DNA from: Paenibacillus sp. PAMC 26794
GTDB lineage: Bacteria; Bacillota; Bacilli; Paenibacillales; Paenibacillaceae
NCBI RefSeq assembly: GCF_000316035.1
Contig: NZ_ANHX01000077.1
Span: forward strand, 1 to 64,000
Length of the DNA stretch: 64,000 bases
Direction: 5' to 3'
This document shows, in pieces, positions 42,236 to 50,471 of this stretch. Made by a program: the position numbers and the translations under genes. The notes under the pieces were generated by a model. It saw only the letters and a list, made by a program, of their open reading frames with translations. It was not told where the DNA came from and did not search any database. The first letter of the stretch is position 1. Every line of letters starts with the position of its first letter.

Positions 42236-42964
42236 ATGAAGGACAGAGGATCGGACTTTTACGATGATCAGGCGAATTTCGAGAAGTATATGGAACGTCG
42301 GAAGTGGCAGGAGAACGCCAATGATACATTGGAGAAGCCTGTGATGCTGGAGTTGATTGGAGATGTTGCTGGCAAGAATATACTGGACCTTGGTTGTGGA
42401 GATGCAAGGTTCGCCGCAGAATTGCTGAATCAGGAGCGCGAAGGTGCGACGTATATGGGGATTGAAGGTTCTGTGAATATGATTCAGGTAGCTAACGAAT
42501 CGGTAAAAGGATTGAATGCCCGGATTGAGCAAGCGTTCATGGAAGACTGGACCTATCCAGCCGGAGTATACGATCTGGTGATATCAAGACTGGCTGTTCA
42601 CTATATTGAGGATGTGGAGAGCCTGTTCTGCAATATATACAATACTTTGAAAGAGAATGGGACATTTGTATTCTCGGTAGAACATCCTGTGATCACGTCC
42701 ACACTGCAACCCTCCGGGACTCGAACGGATTGGGTGGTTGATCAGTATTTTGTAGAAGGATATCGGGAGCAGCAGTGGCTGGGCGGTTCTGTGAAAAAGA
42801 TGCATCGTTCCATTGAATCGTATTTCATGGCATTGCAGCGGGCAGGGTTCCGTGTAGAACATTTGCGCGAGTCAGCACCACAACGTGCTTATTTTGTAAA
42901 CGAGGAAACCTATCTGCGCAGGCAACGCATTCCACTGTTTCTGTTTTTAGGTGTGCGGAAATAG
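42236..42964 (+). CDS. Class I SAM-dependent methyltransferase
   Basis: 242-residue soluble methyltransferase. Motif I ILDLGCGDARFAAELL near 48, acidic strand-2 end YMGIEGSVNM, YDLVISRLAVHYIEDVE near 110 and FVFSVEHPVITS near 145. The full-length pattern resembles the UbiE/type 11 group. ATG 42236 follows GGAGGG by seven bases; the ATG at 42221 would overlap that site. Substrate unknown. Not part of the preceding operon, which ends in a terminator. Confidence 0.85.
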   Translation: MKDRGSDFYDDQANFEKYMERRKWQENANDTLEKPVMLELIGDVAGKNILDLGCGDARFAAELLNQEREGATYMGIEGSVNMIQVANESVKGLNARIEQAFMEDWTYPAGVYDLVISRLAVHYIEDVESLFCNIYNTLKENGTFVFSVEHPVITSTLQPSGTRTDWVVDQYFVEGYREQQWLGGSVKKMHRSIESYFMALQRAGFRVEHLRESAPQRAYFVNEETYLRRQRIPLFLFLGVRK

Positions 42965-43070
42965 GATAGTGGTAAAACGTATAGATAAAAAGATGTAACC
43001 GTAAAGTTATACTCATAAATTAGAAAGTTCTACACAGAAAACGGTGGATAACACTAGATATAGGAGAAAA

Positions 43071-43113
43071 AGGCCCAAAATCTATCCACATGTGGATAAG
43101 ATATTGGGCTTTT
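43071..43113 (+). terminator. Rho-independent terminator
   Basis: GCCCAAAATCTATCCAC pairs with GTGGATAAGATATTGGGC (one bulged A, one mismatch), followed by four T. Confidence 0.85.
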
Positions 43114-43163
43114 ACTGTTATGTTTCTTCACCTATGTTACGTTTGCTGTGTATAACCCTGCGC

Positions 43164-43359
43164 TTATGAATCCGCCGCAGCTCTGACATAGACACGTTCT
43201 TTATGCCGATCAACTTCCACAGGTGCCTCGAAGAAGTCGCTAAGCACTTCTGTGTTCATTAGCTCGCTAGTTAATCCACTGTTGACTATTTCACCCCGGC
43301 GAAGCAGGAGGCTGTGACTAAAGACAGGCAATATTTCCTCGGTATGATGGGTGACACGT
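43164..43359 (-). pseudogene. C-terminal remnant of an ABC transporter ATPase
   Basis: Minus-strand fragment reading THHTEEILPVF, then after a one-base frameshift at the four-A run 43320-43323, SHSLLLRRGEIVNSGL, MNTEVLSDFFEAPVEVD and VYVRAAADS before TAA 43164-43166. THHTEEI is the switch-His region of the ATPase and the rest is its usual tail. Walker A, signature and Walker B parts are gone. No permease remains next to it. Confidence 0.7.
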
Positions 43360-43433
43360 TATTCCTTCCTTCTGTTATCCTCGAGTGTCCTAGGTGTATT
43401 GTAGTCACAAAATCAGTGAGGTTTCAATGGTTA

Positions 43434-44657
43434 TCACGCTGTTCTGGGTTGGTCCTTGCGTAGAAATACAGCACACACACCAAGCAGTGGCAAAAACGAA
43501 CATAACTTGATAACAAACGAAATGCTGGTCACGTCAATTAAGGAACCTAGCACAACCGAGCCAAGTCCAGCCATTCCGAACGACAGGCCAAAAAACAATC
43601 CGGATACCGTTCCAATATGACGAGGAAGCAATTCCTGTGCATAAACAATGATGACGCTGAAGCCGGACATCAGGATTAGTCCAATCATTCCGCACAACAC
43701 CATCGACAGGACGGGTCCCGCATAAGGTAGCAGTAGGGAAAACGGTGCAGTGCCTGCAATGGAGAACCAGATCATCGGTTTGCGTCCGTAGCGGTCAGCG
43801 AGTGGGCCGCCGAGCAAGGTTCCGACCATGCCTGCAAATTGCAAAATAAACAGACAAATCTGTGCCTGGGAGAGAGGCAAGTCATATGCATCGGCGTAAT
43901 AGAAGGCGTAATACCCGGTCATGCCTGCAATATATACGAATTTGGAGAACAGCAGCAGGATGAGAATTCCCATTGTAAAAGCGATGAATCCCCTACTCAC
44001 AGGCCGAGCTGCTGGCCCTGCGCCGCTTGATTTTAGAGGGCGTTGCTGACGGATGCGAGTCTCGGCAAGCTTGTCTCTGTACCAACGACTGACAAAAGAC
44101 TGAATGAAGATGCCGATCAGGGCAAAGCCCATCAGCCATAGAAAACTACGCTGCCCATGTGGCAGCAGGATGAAGGCGACCAGTAATGGAGCAATGGCCT
44201 GTCCTGTGTTGCCTCCCACCTGGAAGATTGACTGCGCCATTCCTCGTCCACGGCCGGCTGCCATATGAGCCACACGTGAGGATTCGGGGTGCAGGATGGA
44301 TGAGCCTATGCCAATCAATGCTGCCGAAACAAGCAGCATCCATAACTCGGAAGACAAGGCTAAGCCGAGAACACCGATCAGGGAGAATAACATACCTCCG
44401 GGAAGCAGGATCGGCATGGGCTTGCGGTCTGACATATAACCGACCAGTGGCTGAAGGACGGATGCGGTAATATTCAGGGTGAAGGCAATCCAGCCCATCT
44501 GGGCGAAACTGAGCTGCATGGTCTGCTGGAATAGCGGGAAAGCAGACGGAACCACCGTCTGCATCGCATCATTCAGCAGATGGGCGAAGCTGACTCCGGC
44601 GAGTGCCCAATTGGCGGAGGAGTTGATTTGCATTTTGCTTAAAGCGGCCTGAGCCAT
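43434..44657 (-). CDS. MFS efflux transporter, Fsr (fosmidomycin resistance) type
   Basis: 407-residue 12-helix major facilitator. N-terminal FAHLLNDAMQTVVPSAFPLF and the later GIGSSILHPESSRVAHMAAG (about 115) are signatures of the Fsr group; loop 2-3 motif GYMSDRKPMPI matches the family. Substrate unknown; relatives export fosmidomycin and other small toxic compounds. Transcribed divergently from an AraC-family gene, with 117 bp between the start codons, so control by that regulator is likely. Confidence 0.85.
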   Translation of the reverse strand: MAQAALSKMQINSSANWALAGVSFAHLLNDAMQTVVPSAFPLFQQTMQLSFAQMGWIAFTLNITASVLQPLVGYMSDRKPMPILLPGGMLFSLIGVLGLALSSELWMLLVSAALIGIGSSILHPESSRVAHMAAGRGRGMAQSIFQVGGNTGQAIAPLLVAFILLPHGQRSFLWLMGFALIGIFIQSFVSRWYRDKLAETRIRQQRPLKSSGAGPAARPVSRGFIAFTMGILILLLFSKFVYIAGMTGYYAFYYADAYDLPLSQAQICLFILQFAGMVGTLLGGPLADRYGRKPMIWFSIAGTAPFSLLLPYAGPVLSMVLCGMIGLILMSGFSVIIVYAQELLPRHIGTVSGLFFGLSFGMAGLGSVVLGSLIDVTSISFVIKLCSFLPLLGVCAVFLRKDQPRTA

Positions 44658-44727
44658 GGGAGATCACCTCGAATTATTTTTTTCTATGATAAAAGATGGG
44701 GGTAGATCATGTCTTTGTGAAAAGTGC

Positions 44728-44755
44728 TTGGAAAGTGAGCACGATTTGCTATAAT
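44728..44755 (+). promoter_or_regulatory. Promoter of the AraC-family gene
   Basis: -35 TTGGAA (44728-44733), 16-bp spacer, -10 TATAAT (44750-44755). The start codon at 44775 follows closely, so the leader is short. Confidence 0.65.
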
Positions 44756-44774
44756 GTCAGCAGGTGAGCAAACG

Positions 44775-45578
44775 ATGGAATTAAACATGACGCTAAATGG
44801 GTTGGAATTATGGAAAGCTACCGGAGGGTTCGCGAATGAGCCGCATGTACATGACGACTGGTATCAGCTAACGCTGCCGGTCAGAGGTCAATGTCATCTG
44901 GTACAGGAACGGCATGCATACCCGCTAAAAGCAGGCATAGGGATTATTGCTCATCCCCAGACTGAGCATTATTTTGAGATAGGGTCGGATTCGGCTGTCA
45001 TTGTGATCAAGTTCCGTAAACCGCCATTAGGCAGTTTCGAAGGTGCGGAGTTAAGTGGGGGACGAGCTGAGTTTCGACCTACCCAGACATTTGATCCTGC
45101 TGAGATCAGCGGTCTGTTTCGAAGCTGGAATTCCATTTTGTTAGATGATGTGGCCGAAATGCTGCAAGTGCAGGAAACAGAAATGGCGATCGAGACGTAT
45201 CTAAGACGTATGTTGACGGGGCAGGAAAATGGAAAAAGGACTGTAAATCCCAGTACATTCATGGACCCTCATCTCCAACGAGTGCTGGATTACATTCACA
45301 GTGCCTATACAAGCCCAATGGATATTGATTCGATGGCGATGGTTGCACATCAGAGCCGGTATCATTTTATGCGTTCTTTCAAGGCTCTTACGGGAACAAC
45401 ACCGTATCAATATCTGCTGAATTTGCGCGTAGAAGAAGCGTCGAGGAGGCTCCGCCATACAACGGATTCAGTGACCACAATCAGTTATGAACTGGGATTT
45501 TCCAGCGTCAGTCAGTTTTACAGAGCCTTTCAGCGAGTGTATGTTATGACACCGATGGAATATCGGAATCATGTGTAG
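44775..45578 (+). CDS. AraC-family transcriptional regulator with cupin sensor
   Basis: 267 residues. N-terminal cupin sensor (HVHDDWYQLTLPVRGQCHL near 25, GIIAHPQTEHYFEIG near 60), C-terminal double HTH of the AraC type (DPHLQRVLDYIHSAY, HQSRYHFMRSFKALTGTTPY, VTTISYELGFSSVSQFYRAF). ATG 44775 follows AGGTGAG by seven bases; the ATG at 44754 lies in the -10 box and is excluded. It probably controls the divergent Fsr-type pump. A perfect hairpin AGTCTCGC/GCGAGACT at 45591-45610 follows but has no T tract. Confidence 0.85.
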   Translation: MELNMTLNGLELWKATGGFANEPHVHDDWYQLTLPVRGQCHLVQERHAYPLKAGIGIIAHPQTEHYFEIGSDSAVIVIKFRKPPLGSFEGAELSGGRAEFRPTQTFDPAEISGLFRSWNSILLDDVAEMLQVQETEMAIETYLRRMLTGQENGKRTVNPSTFMDPHLQRVLDYIHSAYTSPMDIDSMAMVAHQSRYHFMRSFKALTGTTPYQYLLNLRVEEASRRLRHTTDSVTTISYELGFSSVSQFYRAFQRVYVMTPMEYRNHV

Positions 45579-45691
45579 ATTTTAACGGGCAGTCTCGCGT
45601 ATGCGAGACTGTATTCAGCATGTTATAACATGCCACTGATTTTTTGTTGTTGCCAAACATTGAAGACTTTGCTAAGATGGGAAAAAGTTTA

Positions 45692-45705
45692 TGTAAGCGT
45701 ATACA
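45692..45705 (+). promoter_or_regulatory. Candidate CcpA (cre) site
   Basis: TGTAAGCGTATACA fits the Bacillus cre consensus TGWAANCGNTNWCA with one mismatch (A for T at position 10). Its place upstream of the pectin operon fits carbon catabolite repression. Confidence 0.6.
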
Positions 45706-45716
45706 TTTAAGTTAAA

Positions 45717-45732
45717 ATTACAACGTTGTAAT
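45717..45732. promoter_or_regulatory. LacI-type operator 1 of the pectin locus
   Basis: ATTACAACGTTGTAAT, a perfect 16-bp palindrome with a central CG, typical of LacI/GalR regulators. Its partner lies 176 bp downstream. Confidence 0.75.
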
Positions 45733-45789
45733 TATGGTTATGACAAGTATTAAAAAGAAATAAATACGGTGTAAGGAGGACTATTTCAA

Positions 45790-45822
45790 GTGATTATCTC
45801 GTTAGTACGTATAATAATATAG
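45790..45822 (+). CDS. Possible 10-residue leader peptide
   Basis: GTG 45790 follows a full AAGGAGG (45773-45779) by 10 bases and opens MIISLVRIII before TAG. The strength of the ribosome site contrasts with the tiny ORF, and it lies between the two LacI operators. It may be a leader peptide or the remains of a lost gene start. Confidence 0.3.
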   Translation: MIISLVRIII

Positions 45823-45892
45823 GTTGTTACAAAATGTGAATGAGATGAATAACAAATACGTCAGTGAAATGACAGTTCTTATTTATTCAAAA

Positions 45893-45908
45893 ATTCAAAC
45901 GTTGTAAT
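45893..45908. promoter_or_regulatory. LacI-type operator 2 of the pectin locus
   Basis: ATTCAAACGTTGTAAT, matching operator 1 except for two bases in the left arm, and 26 bp before the first permease gene. Confidence 0.7.
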
Positions 45909-45934
45909 TATGTAGCGAAGGGGAGTGCTTCACG

Positions 45935-46852
45935 TTGAAAAAACGCATGTCCACGCTGTTCGGCCTGATCAGACGGGATAAGTATTTGCTACTGATGTTT
46001 TCGCCTATCTTTCTGTATTACCTCATCTTCATGTACCTTCCGATGCCTGGCGTGCTGTTGGCATTTCGTAATTTCTTGCCAGGTCAGGGCATGCTCAGCG
46101 GGGAATGGGTGGGACTGCGCTGGTTCGAACAGTTCGTGAATTCCATTTACTTCTGGCGACTGCTGCGTAACACATTTTTGCTCGCCTTCCTGCCACTCCT
46201 GTTTGGTTTCTCCATTCCAATTTTATTCGCTGTCTGCATCGTGGAGATCAAGAACCGCACATTCAAGCGATTTGCCCAGACCGTTACGTACCTTCCTCAC
46301 TTCATCTCCACTGTTGTTGTAGCCGGCATGATTATTAACTTTCTGTCACCAACAGACGGTATTGTGAACACCCTCATCGCGAGTCTTGGCATGGAAAAAG
46401 TGAACTTCATGATGGATGCGAGCTGGTTCCGTACCATCTTCACAAGTTCCGACATCTGGCAGAGCTTTGGCTTCAGCTCCATCATCTACATTGCGGCCAT
46501 TATGGGGATCGACCCCGAGATGTATGATTCCGGCAAAATTGATGGCGTCAACAAATTCCAGGAGCTATGGCACCTGACCCTTCCCAGTATCAAACCAACC
46601 ATTGTCATTCTTCTGCTTCTGTCGCTTGGCGGCATTATGAGTGTAGGTTTCGAGAAAGTATATCTGCTCTACAACGGAGCCACCTACGAAACGGCTGATG
46701 TCTTGTCCACCTATGTATACCGGATGGGGATTGAGGGTCAGAATTACGGCTTCGCCACAGCGGTCGGCTTGTTCAACTCCATTATCACCTTTGTCCTTGT
46801 GTTTGCTGCCAATTCCATGACCCGCCGCCTGACCAAGATGTCACTCTGGTAA
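45935..46852 (+). CDS. Oligosaccharide ABC transporter permease, LplB-like
   Basis: 305-residue inner subunit of a carbohydrate uptake ABC transporter (CUT1). Six helices; N-terminal LLMFSPIFLYYLIFMYLPMP, and the EAA loop AAIMGIDPEMYDSGKIDGVN (about 185-204) that contacts the ATPase. TTG start with AAGGGGAG nine bases before. No ATPase gene is in the operon, so a shared MsmX-type ATPase probably powers it, as for other Lpl/Yte systems. Operators upstream show control by the LacI gene of the same locus. Confidence 0.9.
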   Translation: MKKRMSTLFGLIRRDKYLLLMFSPIFLYYLIFMYLPMPGVLLAFRNFLPGQGMLSGEWVGLRWFEQFVNSIYFWRLLRNTFLLAFLPLLFGFSIPILFAVCIVEIKNRTFKRFAQTVTYLPHFISTVVVAGMIINFLSPTDGIVNTLIASLGMEKVNFMMDASWFRTIFTSSDIWQSFGFSSIIYIAAIMGIDPEMYDSGKIDGVNKFQELWHLTLPSIKPTIVILLLLSLGGIMSVGFEKVYLLYNGATYETADVLSTYVYRMGIEGQNYGFATAVGLFNSIITFVLVFAANSMTRRLTKMSLW

Positions 46853-46881
46853 GACTATAACCCGGACCAAAGGAGATCTGT

Positions 46882-47763
46882 ATGCAAAAATCGAGAAGTG
46901 ACCGTTTGTTCTACGGATGTGTCTACCTGCTGACCATACTGGCGGTTGTTGTCACGTTGTATCCCTTTCTGTACGTCATTAGTATTTCATTCAGCTCGGT
47001 GGATGCCATCGAGAAACAAAAAGTTGTATTGTGGCCCGTTGGGTTTACCCTGTCAGGTTACCAAATGGTACTGCAATATAAGGAGTTATGGGTTTCGTTC
47101 TACAACACCCTCTGGTACACCGTGGTTGGCACACTGTTGAACATAGTGGCAACATGTCTTGCCGCGTTTCCATTATCCAGACAGCAATTTTTCTTACGCC
47201 GCAAGCTGAATTTCTTCATCGCCTTCACCATGTATTTCTCGGGTGGACTCATTCCGGTCTACATGCTGATTACCTCGCTTGGGCTGTACAACACCCGCTG
47301 GGTTATGGTGCTGCCTGTGCTGGTGATTACGTTTAACGTCATGATCTGCCGCTCGGCCTTCGAAGGTATTCCGAATGAAATTTTCGAAAGTGCCAGTATA
47401 GACGGGGCCAACGAGATGACGATGCTGTATCGTCTGGCGGTTCCGATCATCAAGCCAACACTGGCTGTACTCACGCTGTACTACGCGGTATTCCACTGGA
47501 ACAACTTTTTCACGGCCCTATTATATCTGGGCAAACAGGATATGCAGCCCTTACAGATGTTCCTGCGAAGAGTGCTGATCATGGCTTCGCCGGAAGTGAT
47601 GCAGAAGATGGGCGGTACGATGACATCTGGTGCGCTGGCGGTCTCCTCCCTTCAGGTTCGTTATGTATCCATTGTGGTCAGCATTCTACCTATTGTTACG
47701 ATCTACCCGTTTATCCAACGGTACTTCGTTAAGGGAATCACCCTCGGAGCCGTGAAAGGATAG
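46882..47763 (+). CDS. Oligosaccharide ABC transporter permease, LplC/YtcP-like
   Basis: 293-residue second permease. LTILAVVVTLYPFLYVISIS helix at the N-terminus, STYP-type periplasmic start (FSSVDAIEKQKVVLWPVGFT), EAA loop IFESASIDGANEMTMLYRLA (about 172-191) and a C-terminal LGAVKG, the usual ending of LplC/YtcP proteins. AAAGGAG seven bases before ATG. It forms a heterodimer with the preceding permease. Confidence 0.9.
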   Translation: MQKSRSDRLFYGCVYLLTILAVVVTLYPFLYVISISFSSVDAIEKQKVVLWPVGFTLSGYQMVLQYKELWVSFYNTLWYTVVGTLLNIVATCLAAFPLSRQQFFLRRKLNFFIAFTMYFSGGLIPVYMLITSLGLYNTRWVMVLPVLVITFNVMICRSAFEGIPNEIFESASIDGANEMTMLYRLAVPIIKPTLAVLTLYYAVFHWNNFFTALLYLGKQDMQPLQMFLRRVLIMASPEVMQKMGGTMTSGALAVSSLQVRYVSIVVSILPIVTIYPFIQRYFVKGITLGAVKG

Positions 47764-47831
47764 CTTTACTTACTTAAGTGTCATGTCATTCAAGGGAGTT
47801 CAAAGTGGTTCATACCAAGGAGGAATGATGG

Positions 47832-49427
47832 ATGAGATTTAAAGGGGCAGGAAGAAAAAGTGTAATCGCAGCGATACTGGCAATCAGCCTGGCGGGATGT
47901 AGCGGCGGAACAGGGGCGGGAACCGATGCGGGGAGCACCCCGTCCAGTTCGGAGCCAGCCTTCAATTATACCGGAGCAGGGCCGGTGACGGATCAACCGG
48001 ATGCCAAGCTGTCTATTCTCGGCACCAACGCTTGGACGACCAATGTGGACTTGTCCACCGCAGCCATCGTTAAGAAAATCGAGGGCAACGCCGGTGTGAC
48101 GGTAGATTGGGATCTAATTCCGCCACAGAACTACGCGGATGCCGTAAATCCGAGGCTGGCTGCCGGTACCGGCCTGCCCGATATCGTGTACCTGCCGGAT
48201 CAGGATCAGCTGATGAAATACATTAACAGCGGTCTGTTCATTCCGATTAATGATCTGGTGGAGAAGTACGGCGTAAATCTCAAAAAAATATATGAAAAGT
48301 CGCCTTCGGTCAAAGCCAGTTTAACAACGCCAGATGGTAAAATGTATTATATCCCGCAGCAGACGTTAACCCGCAACTACATGCCGGTATTTATGGTTAA
48401 TGTACGCTGGCTTGATAAGCTGGGATTAAGCGAGCCGACCACGCTGGATGAATTCACGGCGATGCTGCGCAAGTTCAAGACTGATGACCCGAACGGCAAC
48501 GGGCAGGCTGATGAGATTCCGCTTTCCATGGAAGCGAAATTTGTGTCAATGGCCTTTGGCCCGGCATTTGGACTTGATCTGTCCAACCAGTTTTATGCAG
48601 ACGATCAGGGCAAAGTACATTTCAGCTATTATGAGCCTACCTACAAGGAGTACTTGACCTATCTGAACGGACTGTACAAGGAAGGTCTGCTTGGGGTGGA
48701 TTATGCGAGTACCACGAGTGATCAGGTCACGTCGCGCATCTCTCAGGATGTGACGGGAGCAACGTTTAATTTTAGCTGGTATATGTCAATGGTCTACAGT
48801 CCGTTGTTCAAGGATTACAATCCGGAAGAGCCAATCATCAAAGGAATTTTACCACTGAAAGGACCGCATGGGGATCAGTTCTATGTAGGACGTACACCAG
48901 TGAGTGGCATCTTTGGCATTACACGCGATAGTAAAAATCCCGAACTTGCTTTCCGTTTCCTGGACTATGCCGTAAGTGAGGAAGCACAGACGTACTATAC
49001 GTGGGGCATCAAGGATGACACGTATACGGAAGAGAATGGCGTGAAGACATTCACGGATAAAGGCAAGGACAATGAATACATCCAGAAGCTTGGCATTGGT
49101 CCGGTGAATCTGCCGAACATCCAATCGACCGATTCTGCTGATTCCGTCGTAGCCCCTTGGCATGCGAAGATGGATAAAGAACTGGAGCCGTATGTGCGCG
49201 AACCGTTCCCGTTTGTCTATGCCCTGCCGGATGAAGCGAGTGTGGAAAGCATGGCGATGCCTGACATCACGACATATGTGGAAGAGATGAACTTTAAGTT
49301 TATTAGCGGGGACGCCAGTCTGGATCAGTTTGACAGTTATATTGAGACGTTGAAGAAGATGAATATAGAGCAGGTTATTGCGGGCAGACAGGCACAATAT
49401 GATCGTTATAAATCTGCACAGAAATAG
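47832..49427 (+). CDS. Extracellular oligosaccharide-binding lipoprotein, LplA-like
   Basis: 531-residue solute-binding lipoprotein for the two permeases. Signal peptide with lipobox ISLAGC (Cys about 22), then a Gly/Ser/Thr-rich tether and a two-lobe SBP_bac_1-type domain (LSILGTNAWTT near 57, GTGLPDIVYLPD near 115, PDGKMYYIPQ near 165). Above-average length (over 500) is typical for the LplA/YtcQ group binding pectin or other plant-wall oligosaccharides. AAGGAGG upstream. Cotranscribed with the permeases. Confidence 0.9.
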   Translation: MRFKGAGRKSVIAAILAISLAGCSGGTGAGTDAGSTPSSSEPAFNYTGAGPVTDQPDAKLSILGTNAWTTNVDLSTAAIVKKIEGNAGVTVDWDLIPPQNYADAVNPRLAAGTGLPDIVYLPDQDQLMKYINSGLFIPINDLVEKYGVNLKKIYEKSPSVKASLTTPDGKMYYIPQQTLTRNYMPVFMVNVRWLDKLGLSEPTTLDEFTAMLRKFKTDDPNGNGQADEIPLSMEAKFVSMAFGPAFGLDLSNQFYADDQGKVHFSYYEPTYKEYLTYLNGLYKEGLLGVDYASTTSDQVTSRISQDVTGATFNFSWYMSMVYSPLFKDYNPEEPIIKGILPLKGPHGDQFYVGRTPVSGIFGITRDSKNPELAFRFLDYAVSEEAQTYYTWGIKDDTYTEENGVKTFTDKGKDNEYIQKLGIGPVNLPNIQSTDSADSVVAPWHAKMDKELEPYVREPFPFVYALPDEASVESMAMPDITTYVEEMNFKFISGDASLDQFDSYIETLKKMNIEQVIAGRQAQYDRYKSAQK

Positions 49428-49467
49428 GAAATTAGGGTTTTAGGCGTATGAGAGGTGTTGATTGATT

Positions 49468-50445
49468 TTGATAACCATTAAAGACATTGCCAAACTGGCG
49501 GGGGTGAGTTATAGCACGGTATCGAAGGCGCTGAATGATGATCCCCGAATCAAACCGGCAACGAAGCAGAAGGTGCTTGCCGTCGCGGAGAAACACCAGT
49601 ATCGGAAAAATATGTTGGCCCGGCAGCTCTCCACGGGCAGAAGCAACATCATCGGTTTTGTGCTGGATGAGCTGAGCAATCCGTTATTCTCGAACATCTC
49701 CGGTCGTCTGCACACCGAGCTGAAGAAGCGGGGATATCAGATGATCCTGGTTGTGGCGGATGATGGCGTGGATGTCTTTAGCCAGCTGCGCGTGGACGGA
49801 TGTATTCTGTGGGACTATGCACTGGACAATCGGGAGATGTTCTGGAAAAAGTTCGCAACACTCAACATGCCATGTTTTGTGCTGGGTACAGATGAAGCGC
49901 CGAACTCTCCTTACATCAAGATTGATCGCAAAGAAGGGCTGTTCAAAGCAGTGGAGCATCTAAAATCGCTGGGCCACAGCCGAATCGGATTCATCGGCAA
50001 CTCCCAGCATGTCAAGCTGGAGGGATACCGGGAAGCGTTGCAGCGTACGGGTCTGGATTTTAACGAAGACCATGTGCTGCCAGCGTATTCCTCCTGGGAG
50101 GACGGGTATTTTGCCATACGTAATCATGCGTTTGGGGCGGATTCGCCGACAGCTTTTATTGGACTGAACAACCTGGTCACCCGAGGTGCGCTCCGGGCTT
50201 TGCTTGAGGCAGGTTACAGCGTTCCACGCGATATCTCGTTAATCGGGTATGATGATCTGCCGGATATGCAGTATGCCGAAGTGGCCTTGACAACGATTGG
50301 GCCGTCTCTGGATGAACTGGCCGTGCAGGCAGCGGAGCTGATTGTATCGTTAATCCGTGATGAACAGGTCGACGTTCCGGTAGTCATTCAGCCTAAGCTG
50401 AACCTTCGAAATTCAACGGCAGTTAGTCATACATGTATTAGGTGA
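49468..50445 (+). CDS. LacI-family regulator of the pectin locus
   Basis: 325-residue repressor. N-terminal HTH ITIKDIAKLAGVSYSTVSKA with hinge helix NMLARQLSTGRSN, then a periplasmic-binding-like sensor domain (IIGFVLDELSNPLFSNISGR, PTAFIGLNNLVTRGALRAL, SLIGYDDLPDMQYAEV). TTG 49468 is preferred over TTG 49462: it leaves 10 bases after AGAGGTG and gives the usual family N-terminus. The two palindromes at 45717 and 45893 are the likely operators. The effector is probably an unsaturated galacturonide. Confidence 0.9.
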   Translation: MITIKDIAKLAGVSYSTVSKALNDDPRIKPATKQKVLAVAEKHQYRKNMLARQLSTGRSNIIGFVLDELSNPLFSNISGRLHTELKKRGYQMILVVADDGVDVFSQLRVDGCILWDYALDNREMFWKKFATLNMPCFVLGTDEAPNSPYIKIDRKEGLFKAVEHLKSLGHSRIGFIGNSQHVKLEGYREALQRTGLDFNEDHVLPAYSSWEDGYFAIRNHAFGADSPTAFIGLNNLVTRGALRALLEAGYSVPRDISLIGYDDLPDMQYAEVALTTIGPSLDELAVQAAELIVSLIRDEQVDVPVVIQPKLNLRNSTAVSHTCIR

Positions 50446-50471
50446 GTACAACATTCAAGGAGGAATTGCTT

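Noticed and set aside
45591-45610. Perfect hairpin AGTCTCGC/GCGAGACT after the AraC-family gene
   Set aside because: No T tract on either side, so not called as a terminator.
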